NCBI GenBank assembly: GCA_002440945.1
Contig: DJWG01000043.1
Location: forward strand, 1,013 to 14,259
DNA: 13,247 nt
Direction: 5' to 3'
Source of the DNA: Rhodobacteraceae bacterium UBA6236
Lineage (GTDB): Bacteria > Pseudomonadota > Alphaproteobacteria > Rhodobacterales > Rhodobacteraceae
The notes below the pieces were generated by a model. The model searched no databases. It worked only from the letters and a program-made list of their open reading frames with translations, and was not told the DNA's origin. The translations under genes and the position numbers were made by a program. This document shows positions 1 through 8,700 of the stretch, in pieces (position 1 is the stretch's first letter; each line of letters starts with the position of its first letter).

Positions 1-191
1 GGGCGATCTCATCCTTCAGCGCCTGGTTCTCAACCCGTGGCACCTCGTCTTCGGCGCAGAGCACGGTTCTCGATCTCGAGGCTCTAAACCCGGACCTGAA
101 GGCCCCGCACTTCGCCAATCAGCGCAGCAACCACCCCGCGGAGTTCCGCGAGCGACAGCCCTTCAAGAGAATCAATCGGTGATGGCGTCAC
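1..191 (-). pseudogene. IS66-family transposase, N-terminal remnant (broken)
   Basis: Read on the minus strand from a GTG at 191-189, the translation VTPSPIDSLEGLSLAELR... followed by a GEVR heptad-like stretch matches the N-terminal leucine-rich region of IS66 TnpC transposases, which normally continues into an ENxALKDEIARL coiled coil. That continuation is present (VENQALKDEIA near 1-36) but in another frame. Two lesions are visible: an in-frame TAG at 86-84, where the pattern predicts a GAG glutamate, and a frame change near 53-57, consistent with loss of two bases in a GCGC run. The rest of the transposase would lie left of the window. The GTG overlaps the TGA (190-188) of an upstream open frame. 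The family call is from remembered consensus; the gene cannot make a full transposase as written unless the element is recoded. Confidence 0.72.
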
Positions 192-433
192 GCAAAGGAT
201 GAATCGCGAGACTGATCCGCATAACGCCCCCTCAACCCGGAAATCTGCCCCGGCCACGGCATCAGGGCCAGAGCACCGATGGTCGTTTCCGCTGGCGTTG
301 ACGCTGACTCGGCCGAACCGGCGTCCGCCGCCGGCTTGACATCGATCAAGGCGCGGTGCGGGCGAAAGGACGTAGTCTCGATTGGGAGTGCGTTTAGCGC
401 CCGGGGGCGGACGCGGCCATTTGCGGAATACGG
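192..433. other. Spacer between IS66 remnant and molybdenum hydroxylase operon
   Basis: No convincing complete gene. On the minus strand an open frame crosses this spacer and ends in TGA at 190-188, overlapping the GTG of the IS66 remnant. Its last 60 or so codons have coding-like GC3 (a short run reads RPHRALIDVKPAADAG), so it may be the tail of another decayed mobile-element gene, but I do not recognise it. On the plus strand a TTGACA box occurs at 336-341, with no acceptable -10 at 16-18 bases, so I do not call a promoter. The ribosome-binding region before the ATG at 434 is weak. Confidence 0.4.
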
Positions 434-916
434 ATGCAGCAGACAATCACGGCCTTTCGGGTCAATGGCAGTCCGGTGGAGTTGACCGTGCCGCCGCAGA
501 CGCGGTTGAGCACGGTGTTGCGAGAGATGCTGGGTCTGACCGGCCTCAAGGAAGGCTGCCGCGAGGGCGAATGCGGCGCCTGCACGGTGCTGATGGACGG
601 CGTGGTGGTGAACGCCTGTCTGGTGCCCGCCTTTCAGGTCGAAGGCGCCGAGATCGAAACCATCGAGGGACTGGCGCCCGCCGGGGAGTTGTCCGACCTG
701 CAGATGGCCTTTCTGGCGCATGGCGCGGTGCAATGCGGCTTCTGCACGCCGGGCATGGTGATGGCGGCCGAGGGTTTCCTGCGCGCCAACCCGCAGCCGG
801 ATGCCGCCGGGATCGCCCATGCACTGGCCGGTAATCTCTGCCGCTGCACCGGCTATCAGACAATTGTCGCGGCGGTCGCCGACACCGCCCGGCGCAGGGT
901 GCGGACGCCGCGATGA
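434..916 (+). CDS. Molybdenum hydroxylase, 2Fe-2S subunit (xanthine dehydrogenase-like)
   Basis: This 160-residue protein is the small electron-transfer subunit of a xanthine dehydrogenase/aldehyde oxidase-type enzyme; it carries two [2Fe-2S] clusters passing electrons from the molybdenum centre to FAD. The N-terminal plant-ferredoxin fold holds C42, C47, C50 (motif GCREGECGAC) and C62. The C-terminal helical domain holds C101 and C104 (CGFCTPGM) and C136 and C138 (LCRCTGY). All eight ligands are present and the length matches the family (E. coli XdhC is about 159 residues). No signal peptide is seen, so it is probably cytoplasmic. The stop overlaps the ATG of the FAD subunit (ATGA at 913-916), implying translational coupling. 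The start is the first ATG of the conserved fold, with a weak Shine-Dalgarno. Family certain; substrate open. Confidence 0.95.
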   Translation: MQQTITAFRVNGSPVELTVPPQTRLSTVLREMLGLTGLKEGCREGECGACTVLMDGVVVNACLVPAFQVEGAEIETIEGLAPAGELSDLQMAFLAHGAVQCGFCTPGMVMAAEGFLRANPQPDAAGIAHALAGNLCRCTGYQTIVAAVADTARRRVRTPR

Positions 917-1779
917 GCCGGGCGGTGACGATCGTTCGCCCGGAAGACCTGGTGGAACTCGCCGCGCTCCTGCGCGGGGGAGCGGCATTCTTGCCCGTCG
1001 CCGGAGGCACCGACCTGCTGATCGAGGGGCGGGTGTTGCCGCAGGGGCCGTTTCTGGACCTGTCGCGCGTCGCCGGGATGGCCGGGATCGCGATGGATAC
1101 TGGCGCGCGGGTCGTCATCGGCGCGGCGACACGGGTTGCCGCGATCGCCGGATGCGCGGAACTTGCCGGGCTCTGGCCGATGCTGACGCAGGCGGCGGCG
1201 GCTTGCGGGGCGGCGCAGATCCGCAACCGCGCCACCATTGGCGGCAACATCGCCAATGCCGCCCCGGCGGCCGACCTGATACCGCCGTTGATGCTGGCCG
1301 GGGCGTCGCTGCGGTTGATCGGCGGCGACGGCGTGCCCGGCGACTGCCCGATCGATGCCTTTCGCCCAGGCTCGGGGGCAATTCTCACCCATGTCGAACT
1401 GTCCTGGCCAAAGGCGGGCACGCGGTCGGCCTTCGTCAAGCTGGGGCTGCGCGACGAGTTGTCCATCGCGCGGCTGAACCTGGCCGGGACGGCGCGGGTC
1501 GAGGACGGGGCGTTGGTGGACCTGCATCTTGCTGCCGGGGCGCTGGGGCCGCGCCCGATCAGACTGGCGCAAGCCGCGGCCGCGCTGGAGGGACGCATTC
1601 CCGATACGGCGGCTCTGGCCGGGTTTGTCGATGCGCTCTCCGGCGAAGTGGAGACCGCCATTGCGGGGCGCGCCTCGGCGCAGTGGAAGAGCCGCGCCAT
1701 CCGGGGCCTCGGGCTTGACCTGATCGCCGGGCTTATGGGGGGCGATCGGCGTGAGCCGCCGTTCTGCGAAGTGTTGTGA
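913..1779 (+). CDS. Molybdenum hydroxylase, FAD-binding subunit (CoxM/XdhB-like)
   Basis: A 288-residue FAD-binding subunit that receives electrons from the 2Fe-2S subunit and passes them to NAD+ or another acceptor. The FAD-binding PCMH-type domain shows its two signatures: VAGGTDLL at residues 29-36 and TIGGNIANAAP at about 108-118, followed by the AADL step before the substrate-side helix. The C-terminal half (about 170-280) corresponds to the CO-dehydrogenase flavoprotein C-terminal domain. Length is close to E. coli XdhB (about 292). It begins inside the previous gene's stop and ends with TGA at 1777-1779, whose last base is the A of the next ATG, so all three subunits are co-translated. 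Nothing looks truncated. Confidence 0.94.
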   Translation: MSRAVTIVRPEDLVELAALLRGGAAFLPVAGGTDLLIEGRVLPQGPFLDLSRVAGMAGIAMDTGARVVIGAATRVAAIAGCAELAGLWPMLTQAAAACGAAQIRNRATIGGNIANAAPAADLIPPLMLAGASLRLIGGDGVPGDCPIDAFRPGSGAILTHVELSWPKAGTRSAFVKLGLRDELSIARLNLAGTARVEDGALVDLHLAAGALGPRPIRLAQAAAALEGRIPDTAALAGFVDALSGEVETAIAGRASAQWKSRAIRGLGLDLIAGLMGGDRREPPFCEVL

Positions 1780-4040
1780 TGGGTGAGGTCGGTACGCGCC
1801 GCATCCTGATCGACGGCGCGCAGAAGGTTTCCGGGCGGCTCGGCTTTGCCTCCGATGCGCCAGCAGCGGCGATGGCCCATGCCGCGCTCCGCCTGTCGGA
1901 TCGCCCGCATGCACGGGTCGTGTCGGTCGAAGTCGAGGCCGCGCGGGGTATGCCGGGGGTGATCGGGGTCTGGTGGCACGCCAATACGCCGCAGCATGTC
2001 TACAACAGCTCCGACTGGCGCGACGGGCAACAATCGGTCAAGGACGAACGAATGTTCCCGTCGGTGGTGCGCCATGTCGGCGACCGGGTGGCGGTGGTCC
2101 TGGCGGAAGACGCCGAAAGCGCCCGCGCCGCTGTTGCGGCCTTGCGGGTGCGCTATGACGACCTGCCCGCGGTGTTGACCCTCGCCGAGGCCGTTGCCAC
2201 CGCCGGGCCGGATGCCAATGCGGGCGTTGGACCCTTCGTCAACCCGCTGGCGGTGCAGCATTTCGCGCATGGCGACCCCGAGGCGGCGATGGCCGTGGCG
2301 ACGCATGTGGTGGATGTCACCGTCACCACGCCGCGCAGCCACCATTGCGCGCTGGAACCGCATGTCGCCATTGCCTGGCCCGGAGATGACGGACGGTTGT
2401 GCATCGTTTCGCCCAGCCAGAGCGTCTTTGCCGTGCAGGCGGTGGTGGCGCAGGCGCTGGGGATGGATCCCACCTCGATCCGCGTGCGAAAGGCCCCCAT
2501 CGGCGGTTCCTTCGGCGGCAAGGCCGAGCCGATCCTGGAGCCGATCGCGGCTTTCCTGGCGCAGGAAAGCGGCCGCCGGGTGCGGCTGGTCCTGTCGCGC
2601 CACCAGACATTTACCGCCAGCCGCACCCGCTCCGCCGCATGCGGGCGGATGCGCATCGGGCTGTCGGCCGAGGGGCGGATCCTGGCACGTCAGGTCGAAA
2701 TGGCGGTTGAGATCGGCGCCTATGCCACCGGCGGCAACTACTTCCCGGCCTCGATGCTGCAACGCATGGTGCGGCTCTATGACGTTGCGAGCGAGCGCTA
2801 TACCGGGCGGTCGTTCTATACGAACACCATGCCCTCGGGGGCGTTTCGCGGCTATGGCTCGCCGCAGATCCACGCACTGGGCGAGATCGCGCTGGATCTG
2901 GCCGCACGTGAGGGCGGGTTCGACCCGGTCGCGCTCAGGCTGCGCAACATCGTGAGCGAGGGCGCGCACGACCCCTGGCAGGGGCTGGATCTGGGGCCGG
3001 CGCGCGGGGCCGATTGCCTGACGCGCGGCGCGGCGGCCTTCGACTGGGCCGGACGGCGGGCGCGCCCCCGCGGGCATGGCCGCTTCCGGCGTGGCGTGGG
3101 GGTGGCGGCCGCGACCCATATCAACGGCTGCTTCCCCGGTGAGGAAGAGGAAACCACCGCAACGCTCGCTCTACGTCCAGACGGACGGGTGGACCTGACC
3201 TGCGCGCTGCACGATCTGGGCTGCGGATCGGATACCACGCTTGCCCAGATCGCCGCGCATCCGCTGGGGCTGGTTGCGGATGCCATCGTCATCGGCGCCG
3301 CCGATACCGACACCTGCCCCTATGACCTCGGCACCCGCGCCAGCCGCATGACCCATGTGGTCGGCGAAGCCGTGCGCCAGAGCGCCGAGCGGCTGGCGAC
3401 CGCATTGCGCGCGGCTGCCGCGCCGGTGCTCAACACCGCGCCCGAGGCGGTGAACCTCGTCGCGGGCCAGGTGCGCGCGGGCGAGATCGCGCTGTCATTG
3501 GCTGCGCTTGCGCGCTGGCTGGCCGCGCGCGACGCTCCCCTGCCGGCGGCAACCGCCAAGCATCGCCCCCGCGGCAATCCAGGTTCCTATGCCGCGCATT
3601 TCGCCGAGGTCGAGGTCGATTGCCTGACCGGACGGGTCCGGGTGCTCGAATATCTCGCAGCTCACGATCTGGGCCGGGCGATCAACCCGATGCTGGTCGA
3701 AGGCCAGATCCATGGCGGGGTACAGATCGGGCTTGGCTATGCGCTGAGCGAGGATGTCGACATCGACCCCGCCACGGGCCGGGTGCGCGCCGACAGCTTC
3801 GCCCGCTACGGGTTCTTCAACGCGCCCGAAATGCCGCCAATTCGCGTAATCCTCGTCGAGGAGGGGGGCGATGCCGGCCCGCACGGGGCCCGCGCCTTGG
3901 GCGAGATCGCCACCATCCCCGTCGCCCCGGCCGTGGTCAACGCCGTCAACCACGCCCTCGGAACCGCCCTCACCGAACTGCCGCTCATACCTCAGCGCAT
4001 CACTCGCGCTCTCGAAACGAGCAATGCTGAAACGACGTAG
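1779..4040 (+). CDS. Molybdenum hydroxylase, molybdopterin-binding catalytic subunit (xanthine dehydrogenase-like)
   Basis: The 753-residue catalytic subunit binds molybdopterin cytosine dinucleotide and hydroxylates an aldehyde or N-heterocycle. An a/b hammerhead domain lies near the N terminus (about 12-130), followed by the two molybdopterin domains. Visible motifs are PSQSVF (212-217), GGSFGGKAEP (242-251), AFRGYGSPQ (355-363) and the C-terminal ALGE segment, where E709 matches the catalytic glutamate of the family. R357 aligns with the substrate-orienting arginine of mammalian xanthine dehydrogenase, but the residue after GGK, glutamate in the mammalian enzyme (E802), is alanine here (A249). 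The size is almost that of E. coli XdhA (about 752). I chose the ATG at 1779, overlapping the preceding TGA; a GTG at 1776 would add one residue. No XdhC/CoxI-type maturation chaperone gene is in the window. Purine, nicotinate or aldehyde substrates all remain possible. Confidence 0.92.
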   Translation: MGEVGTRRILIDGAQKVSGRLGFASDAPAAAMAHAALRLSDRPHARVVSVEVEAARGMPGVIGVWWHANTPQHVYNSSDWRDGQQSVKDERMFPSVVRHVGDRVAVVLAEDAESARAAVAALRVRYDDLPAVLTLAEAVATAGPDANAGVGPFVNPLAVQHFAHGDPEAAMAVATHVVDVTVTTPRSHHCALEPHVAIAWPGDDGRLCIVSPSQSVFAVQAVVAQALGMDPTSIRVRKAPIGGSFGGKAEPILEPIAAFLAQESGRRVRLVLSRHQTFTASRTRSAACGRMRIGLSAEGRILARQVEMAVEIGAYATGGNYFPASMLQRMVRLYDVASERYTGRSFYTNTMPSGAFRGYGSPQIHALGEIALDLAAREGGFDPVALRLRNIVSEGAHDPWQGLDLGPARGADCLTRGAAAFDWAGRRARPRGHGRFRRGVGVAAATHINGCFPGEEEETTATLALRPDGRVDLTCALHDLGCGSDTTLAQIAAHPLGLVADAIVIGAADTDTCPYDLGTRASRMTHVVGEAVRQSAERLATALRAAAAPVLNTAPEAVNLVAGQVRAGEIALSLAALARWLAARDAPLPAATAKHRPRGNPGSYAAHFAEVEVDCLTGRVRVLEYLAAHDLGRAINPMLVEGQIHGGVQIGLGYALSEDVDIDPATGRVRADSFARYGFFNAPEMPPIRVILVEEGGDAGPHGARALGEIATIPVAPAVVNAVNHALGTALTELPLIPQRITRALETSNAETT

Positions 4041-4127
4041 AGACGGGATGGATGCCGGTCTCTCCGGGCGACATCGCAATCTGCCAAGCTTGCGTCGTCG
4101 AGACACAGGCCGAAGGAGCGGCCATCC

Positions 4128-4277
4128 ATGGGAGAAGTCGGCATCATCGATGTCGATCCCGCAAGGAACGTGTTCCGGCCGCATGGGGTGCGGCGGACGG
4201 ATCGGTCGCAGGCCGGCAGAACCACACTACACGACTCGGCCTCCGGCAAACCCGGGGCGGTTCAAAGCGCTAATTGA
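4128..4277 (+). pseudogene. IS110/IS1111-type transposase N-terminal remnant
   Basis: An ATG at 4128 opens a 49-codon frame beginning MGEVGIIDVDPARNVFRPHG. This resembles the first 20 or so residues of IS110/IS1111 transposases (pattern M-EV-x-IGxDxAKNVFQxHG), including the catalytic aspartate region that starts their DEDD domain. After HGVRR the similarity fades and the frame stops at 4275-4277, so only the extreme N terminus survives. It follows the molybdenum hydroxylase operon by 87 bases, and its last 8 bases overlap the end of the convergent phospholipase gene. The match is from memory of the family consensus and is short, so chance similarity cannot be excluded. Confidence 0.5.
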
Positions 4278-5490
4278 CGATAGTCACAGGTAACGGATAC
4301 TTTCGCGCACTCGCGGCCGGCGGGCTTTTCCTCCAGGCATGCGCCGACAATGCCTTGTTGCGACCAATCGTGAAGAGGCGACGCATGTATTCGGTGTTGA
4401 AGGGATCGTCGATTGAATACGGGATGACTTCATCGAGGTATGCGAGATTGAAGTCGACTCCAGTTCGCTGCGTCAACGTGTAGGTTGCGTTGACGGCAGA
4501 CCGGGCATGCGTCTTGACGAGAGTTGAATAGGCCCTGCCAGCGATCGCCAATGTGGAGCGCTTCACAGCCTCGAACTCAGGCTCCAGCGTGTTATTGAGA
4601 ATGATGTAGAGATCAACTGTTCCGGGCCTGATCGGCGGTGCAATTTTCGTTGACGCGAGGAAGAATTCTGGTGCGGTAAACAATTGTGTGGTTGCGCCGC
4701 CGTCCGAATGCATCTCCTGGAACCGCCTTTCGTTCACGGTCACATTGATCATCACCGGTGGAAACACGGCGGGGATGCTGGCAGATGCGATCAGCACGTC
4801 GCGAAACAGGGCCAGCGCCTGTTCGTTGCCGCTTTCCGCGACCGCACCCATGTCCCAGATGACTGTCCGCTGTGCATCGAGATTCGTCGTTGCGACAAAA
4901 AGCCGACGCCCCTTGGAGTGCTCGGCCGCGATTTTCCGAAGCATGTCTTCGGTGGCATAATGTTCCACGAGTTGTCGTAAAGCCGAATCGTCGGAAACCG
5001 CTGTTCCAAAAAGAGCTGAGATCGGACTCGGCCTGACCAACGTCTCGGCAATTCCGCTTGTGTACAACTCAGTGAGCGGAGCATCGTAAGACGGGCCGAG
5101 AAACGCGAAGGGAGCAATCAAGGCGCCGGTGCTCACCCCACTGACTACATCAAATTCCGGCCGCGATCCAGCCGCGGTCCAGCCGGTCAGAAACCCGGCG
5201 CCGAACGCCCCACCAGAACCGCCGCCGGATAGCGCCAGATAGGTTGTGCGGCCTGAATGAATGGACGGGTCGAACCGGGGGCGGGCTGATCCAAGCTCAT
5301 CCGAGGGGCCATCGCCCCAAAAGCGGATGCCGGAGAAGCTCTCAACCTGGGCCGCATTCTGATCTGTCTCGGTGAGGGCATTGCGGGGCAGTCCGGCGCA
5401 ACCATTCAAGGCAGTCAACAGTATGATCATCATGAGAAACCGGATGGAAACCCTGCTCTCACCGGGTGTTGCTGTAAATCGCCCAACCAT
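4270..5490 (-). CDS. Patatin-like phospholipase, predicted lipoprotein
   Basis: A 406-residue patatin-family acyl hydrolase, expected to cleave acyl chains from phospholipids or other lipids. The N terminus has arginines (R13, R17), a hydrophobic segment (FLMMIILLTAL) and a lipobox LNGC with C31 as lipidation site, so it should be exported and membrane anchored. The patatin fold follows: glycine-rich oxyanion loop SGGGSGGAFGAG (88-99), nucleophile elbow GVSTG (118-122, S120) and the DGG motif (D263) completing the Ser-Asp dyad. The ATG at 5490 is preferred because AGGGAG lies 8 bases upstream; a TTG at 5517 would add nine residues. Base composition is visibly less GC-rich than the flanking genes and codon use is more mixed, suggesting separate acquisition. 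The gene stands alone, convergent with the molybdenum hydroxylase operon. Enzyme family confident; physiological substrate unknown. Confidence 0.9.
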   Translation of the reverse strand: MVGRFTATPGESRVSIRFLMMIILLTALNGCAGLPRNALTETDQNAAQVESFSGIRFWGDGPSDELGSARPRFDPSIHSGRTTYLALSGGGSGGAFGAGFLTGWTAAGSRPEFDVVSGVSTGALIAPFAFLGPSYDAPLTELYTSGIAETLVRPSPISALFGTAVSDDSALRQLVEHYATEDMLRKIAAEHSKGRRLFVATTNLDAQRTVIWDMGAVAESGNEQALALFRDVLIASASIPAVFPPVMINVTVNERRFQEMHSDGGATTQLFTAPEFFLASTKIAPPIRPGTVDLYIILNNTLEPEFEAVKRSTLAIAGRAYSTLVKTHARSAVNATYTLTQRTGVDFNLAYLDEVIPYSIDDPFNTEYMRRLFTIGRNKALSAHAWRKSPPAASARKYPLPVTIVN

Positions 5491-5794
5491 TTGCCCAACT
5501 CCCTGTTGCTCGGTCAATTTGGACCATCCCGGTCCTCACTCGATCGCGCGATGCCGACGGCGACGGCGCCATTCGCAGAGGCCGACTTGCCGGCCGAACA
5601 CTATGCCCAATTTCAACCGGATGCATGACCTTGTTCTTCATGCCTTTTTCCTCGCGAAGCGACGCCACCTGCCGCTATCCGATCAGAATACAGGCTGATC
5701 CTTCATGCTCGTACCGTTGAAAAAGGACATGCTGTCTTACGATCCTTTCGGGTTGATACAACAGGAATGGGAGTGGCGATCATGATCCCGTCGA
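5491..5794. other. 304-base intergenic region with small inverted repeats
   Basis: The stretch separates the RND permease stop from the downstream phospholipase start, both on the minus strand, and probably holds the phospholipase promoter, though I find no convincing -35/-10 pair. Perfect short inverted repeats occur at 5521-5535 (GGACC, 5-base loop, GGTCC), 5543-5552 (ATCGCGCGAT) and 5580-5595 (GGCCG, 6-base loop, CGGCC), with a palindrome GATCATGATC at 5778-5787 just past the permease stop. None has a T-tract typical of an intrinsic terminator. A minus-strand frame of 60 codons (ATG at 5641-5639, stop at 5459) has a GAGGAA site upstream but no recognisable family and overlaps the phospholipase start, so it is not called as a gene. 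Confidence 0.4.
5499..5504 (-). promoter_or_regulatory. Shine-Dalgarno site deciding the phospholipase start
   Basis: On the minus strand AGGGAG lies 8 bases before the ATG at 5490. It favours this ATG over the in-frame TTG at 5517, which has no comparable site. Confidence 0.6.
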
Positions 5795-8700
5795 TCACAC
5801 CGCTCGGTTCGACGATGGCGACGTGTCTTTCGTGACGGTTCGACTGAGCCCGACGTCCGCGAGAATGGAGTAGAAGGCCGGCAGCACCATCAGAACCAGC
5901 ACCGTTGACGTCAGCAGGCCGAAGACAACCGAGATGACCAGAGGTTTTAGGGTCTGCGCTTGGGTCGAGGTTTCGGCAAGCAGTGGTGCCATCCCGAGAA
6001 TCGTGGTCGTGACGGAAACGAAGATCGGGCGAAAGCGCGCCCGTACCGCCTCGCCCGCGGCATGCACCACGGCCAGTCCGTCCTCCATGCGTGCCCGGAT
6101 CACCTCGATCAGCAGGATCGCATTGTTGACGACGATCCCGGCCAGCGAGGCCGCACCCACCAGTGACGGCATCGAGATGTTGTAACCCATCAGAACATGC
6201 CCCCAGACCACGCCCAGAAAGGAAAGCGGGATCGTCAGCATCACGATGACCGGTTCCACATAGCTGCGGAACTGGAAAGACAGGATCAGATAGACACCCA
6301 CAATCCCGATCAGGAATCCGCGCAGGATCGATCCCATGGTTTCAGCGGAATTGGCGGCCTGTCCTGCAACCCCGAAGGTCAGGCCCGGCACGCGAGTAGC
6401 CAGATCAGGCAAGAAGCCATCCGCAAGCCGCGTGCTGATCGCATCTGCGTTGCCGATCCGGCCGTCGACCTCGGCCTGCACGGTCAGTGTGCGCAACCCA
6501 TCCCGCCGGGTGATGCTGGACCAGCCGCGTGCCTCTTGCACGGTCACCACGGTGTCAAGGGGCACCGCAGTGCCATCGGGCAGCGCGATGGTAAAGTTTT
6601 CCAGATCTGCTCGAGCGTCGCGGTCGGCCTCCGACAGCACCACCTGCACGTCAAAGGGCAGATCGCCCTGCCGCACATCCGCCAGTTGTGTGCCCAGATA
6701 GGCCGCGCGCAACTGCCCTGCCACATCGGCCGCAGTAAGCCCCAGCATGCGCGCGCCCGGGGCAAGACGCAGGCGCAGTTCGGGCTTGCCGGGGCGCAGG
6801 TCAAGCATGGCGTTGCGCACGCCAGTGTAGGTTTCCAGTTCCGTCAGCGTCTCGCGCCCGGCGGCGCCCAACGTGGCAAGGTCAGGGTGCGACAGGCGCA
6901 GTTCCACCGCGATGCCCTGCGGGCCGATCCCCGGTTCGGTCAGGATCAGCGAGGTGACGCCGGGCAAGGGGCCGATCTCGGTCCGCCAAAGCGCAATCAA
7001 CTCGTCCAGCGTCGTCGCCCGGGTTTCCGCCGATAGAAGATCCGTCGAGACGGTGGCCAGGTGCGGACCGGATTCCCCGGCCGAGGTATTGCGGCCCAGT
7101 CGCGTGATGGTCCGCACGACCAGCGCTTGCCCATCCGGCTGCGCGGACGACAACTGGTCGTTCACGCGGGCCAGCGCCGCCTCCACCTGCGCCACGGCGG
7201 CCTTTGTGCGGGCGAGTGGCGTACCCGCGGGCAGCAGGATCCGCGCCTCCAGCACATCGCCGTCGATTTCGGGCATTGCCTCGCGTTTGACGATCCCGCC
7301 ACCCAACGCGCCGACCGTGGCGATCAGCGCGCCGACCGCCAGCCCCAGTACCAGCCAGCGGAAGCGGATCGAAGCATCCGCCAGCCGCCCGACTCCCTGG
7401 TCGCGCAGCGCGGCAAACCCGGCGTCAAACACCGCGCGGAACCGCGACGGTGGCTTGCCGATGCCTTTCAGACCGCCCTTCAGGTGATGCGGCAGGATCA
7501 GGAAGGCCTCGATCAGGCTGGCCGCAAGAGCCGCCAGAAGGACCAGCGGCAGCACCTCAAGAACCGCACCCAATTCGCCCGACAAAAAGGAAAGAGGCAC
7601 AAACACCGAAACTGTCGTCAGGAAGGATGACGCCACCCCCGGCGCCACGGCCATCACCCCGGCAGTGACCGTCTCGACGCTGACACCTTTGGCAGTGTGG
7701 ACCGCGATGGAATCCGACAGCACGATGGAATCGTCCATCACGATGCCGATCGCCATCAGAAGGGCTACCAAAGTCATCATGTTCAGGCTGAGACCGGTGA
7801 TCGACATCCAAAGGAAGGCCCCTAGAAACGCCACCGGCAATCCCATTGCTGCCCAGATCGCAAAGGCGGGGCGGAAAAACAGGCTCATCACCACCACCAC
7901 CAGCACCAGACCGAGGGCGCCATTTTCCACCAGCATGGTAAGTCGGTCGCGGATGATCGAGGTCACATCCTGCACCACCTCAACCACTACACTGTCGGGC
8001 AGTCGGGCTGTTTCCACCTCGACCACCGCCTTGACCGAGTCCAATGCGCGGAGCGCGTCTGCTTCAAGCGGTTTGTGGATTTCCAGCAAGATCGCCGGGG
8101 CGCGGTTCAGATGGGCCTGATCCTCGGGGGGCTCAAAGGTTTCCGCGATGCGCGCCACCTCGCCCAATGTCAGCACGGCACCGTCGGGCAACGTCAGCAC
8201 TGGCAGGTCAGTCATCGTCTCGACCGTGCGCGCCTCGGCGGTGAAGCGCAGGGTCAGGTCGGCGGCGGGGGTGTCCAGCCGCCCTGCGGGCAGATCCAGG
8301 CTTTGCGCGCCGATCACCTGCGCCAGCCCCGCTGCGGTCAGCCCGTGCTGGGCCAGCACCGCGCGGTCGGGCAGCACCGACAAGGTGCGGGCGCCAAGCC
8401 CCGATCGGTTCACCCGCGCCACGTCGGGCAACGCGGCCAGCCGATCAGCTAGCCCGTCTGCATAAAGGTCAAGCTCAGACAACGGCAAATCGCCCGACAC
8501 TGCGACCGAAGTCACCAGATCGGTGCGATGCAGTTCGCGAACTGTCGCCGGGTCGGCCCGGTCGGGGAAGGTGTCGATTGCTGTCACTTCAGTGCGCAGG
8601 GCGGCCACGAACCGGGTCGCATCGCCGCCCGATTCCATCGTGGCCACGGCGCGGGCACGATTGTCCTGCGCAGTGCAGGTGAATGTTTCAAGCGACTCCA

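Noticed and set aside
336..341. TTGACA box as promoter for the molybdenum hydroxylase operon
   Set aside because: No acceptable -10 element lies 16-18 bases downstream in this GC-rich stretch.
382..834. Plus-strand open frame overlapping the 2Fe-2S subunit
   Set aside because: Arginine/glycine-rich translation in the wrong frame of a gene with all eight cysteine ligands conserved.
546..3119. 857-codon open frame antisense to the molybdenum hydroxylase genes
   Set aside because: It is a GC-rich shadow: arginine/proline-rich, low-complexity translation with no recognisable domain, opposite two certain genes.
5459..5641. 60-codon minus-strand frame upstream of the phospholipase
   Set aside because: It has a GAGGAA site before its ATG, but it overlaps the phospholipase start out of frame, and its sequence shows no recognisable family or signal.
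6197..7036. 279-codon plus-strand frame opposite the RND permease
   Set aside because: Antisense to a continuous, well-conserved permease; histidine/glutamine/arginine-rich shadow composition.
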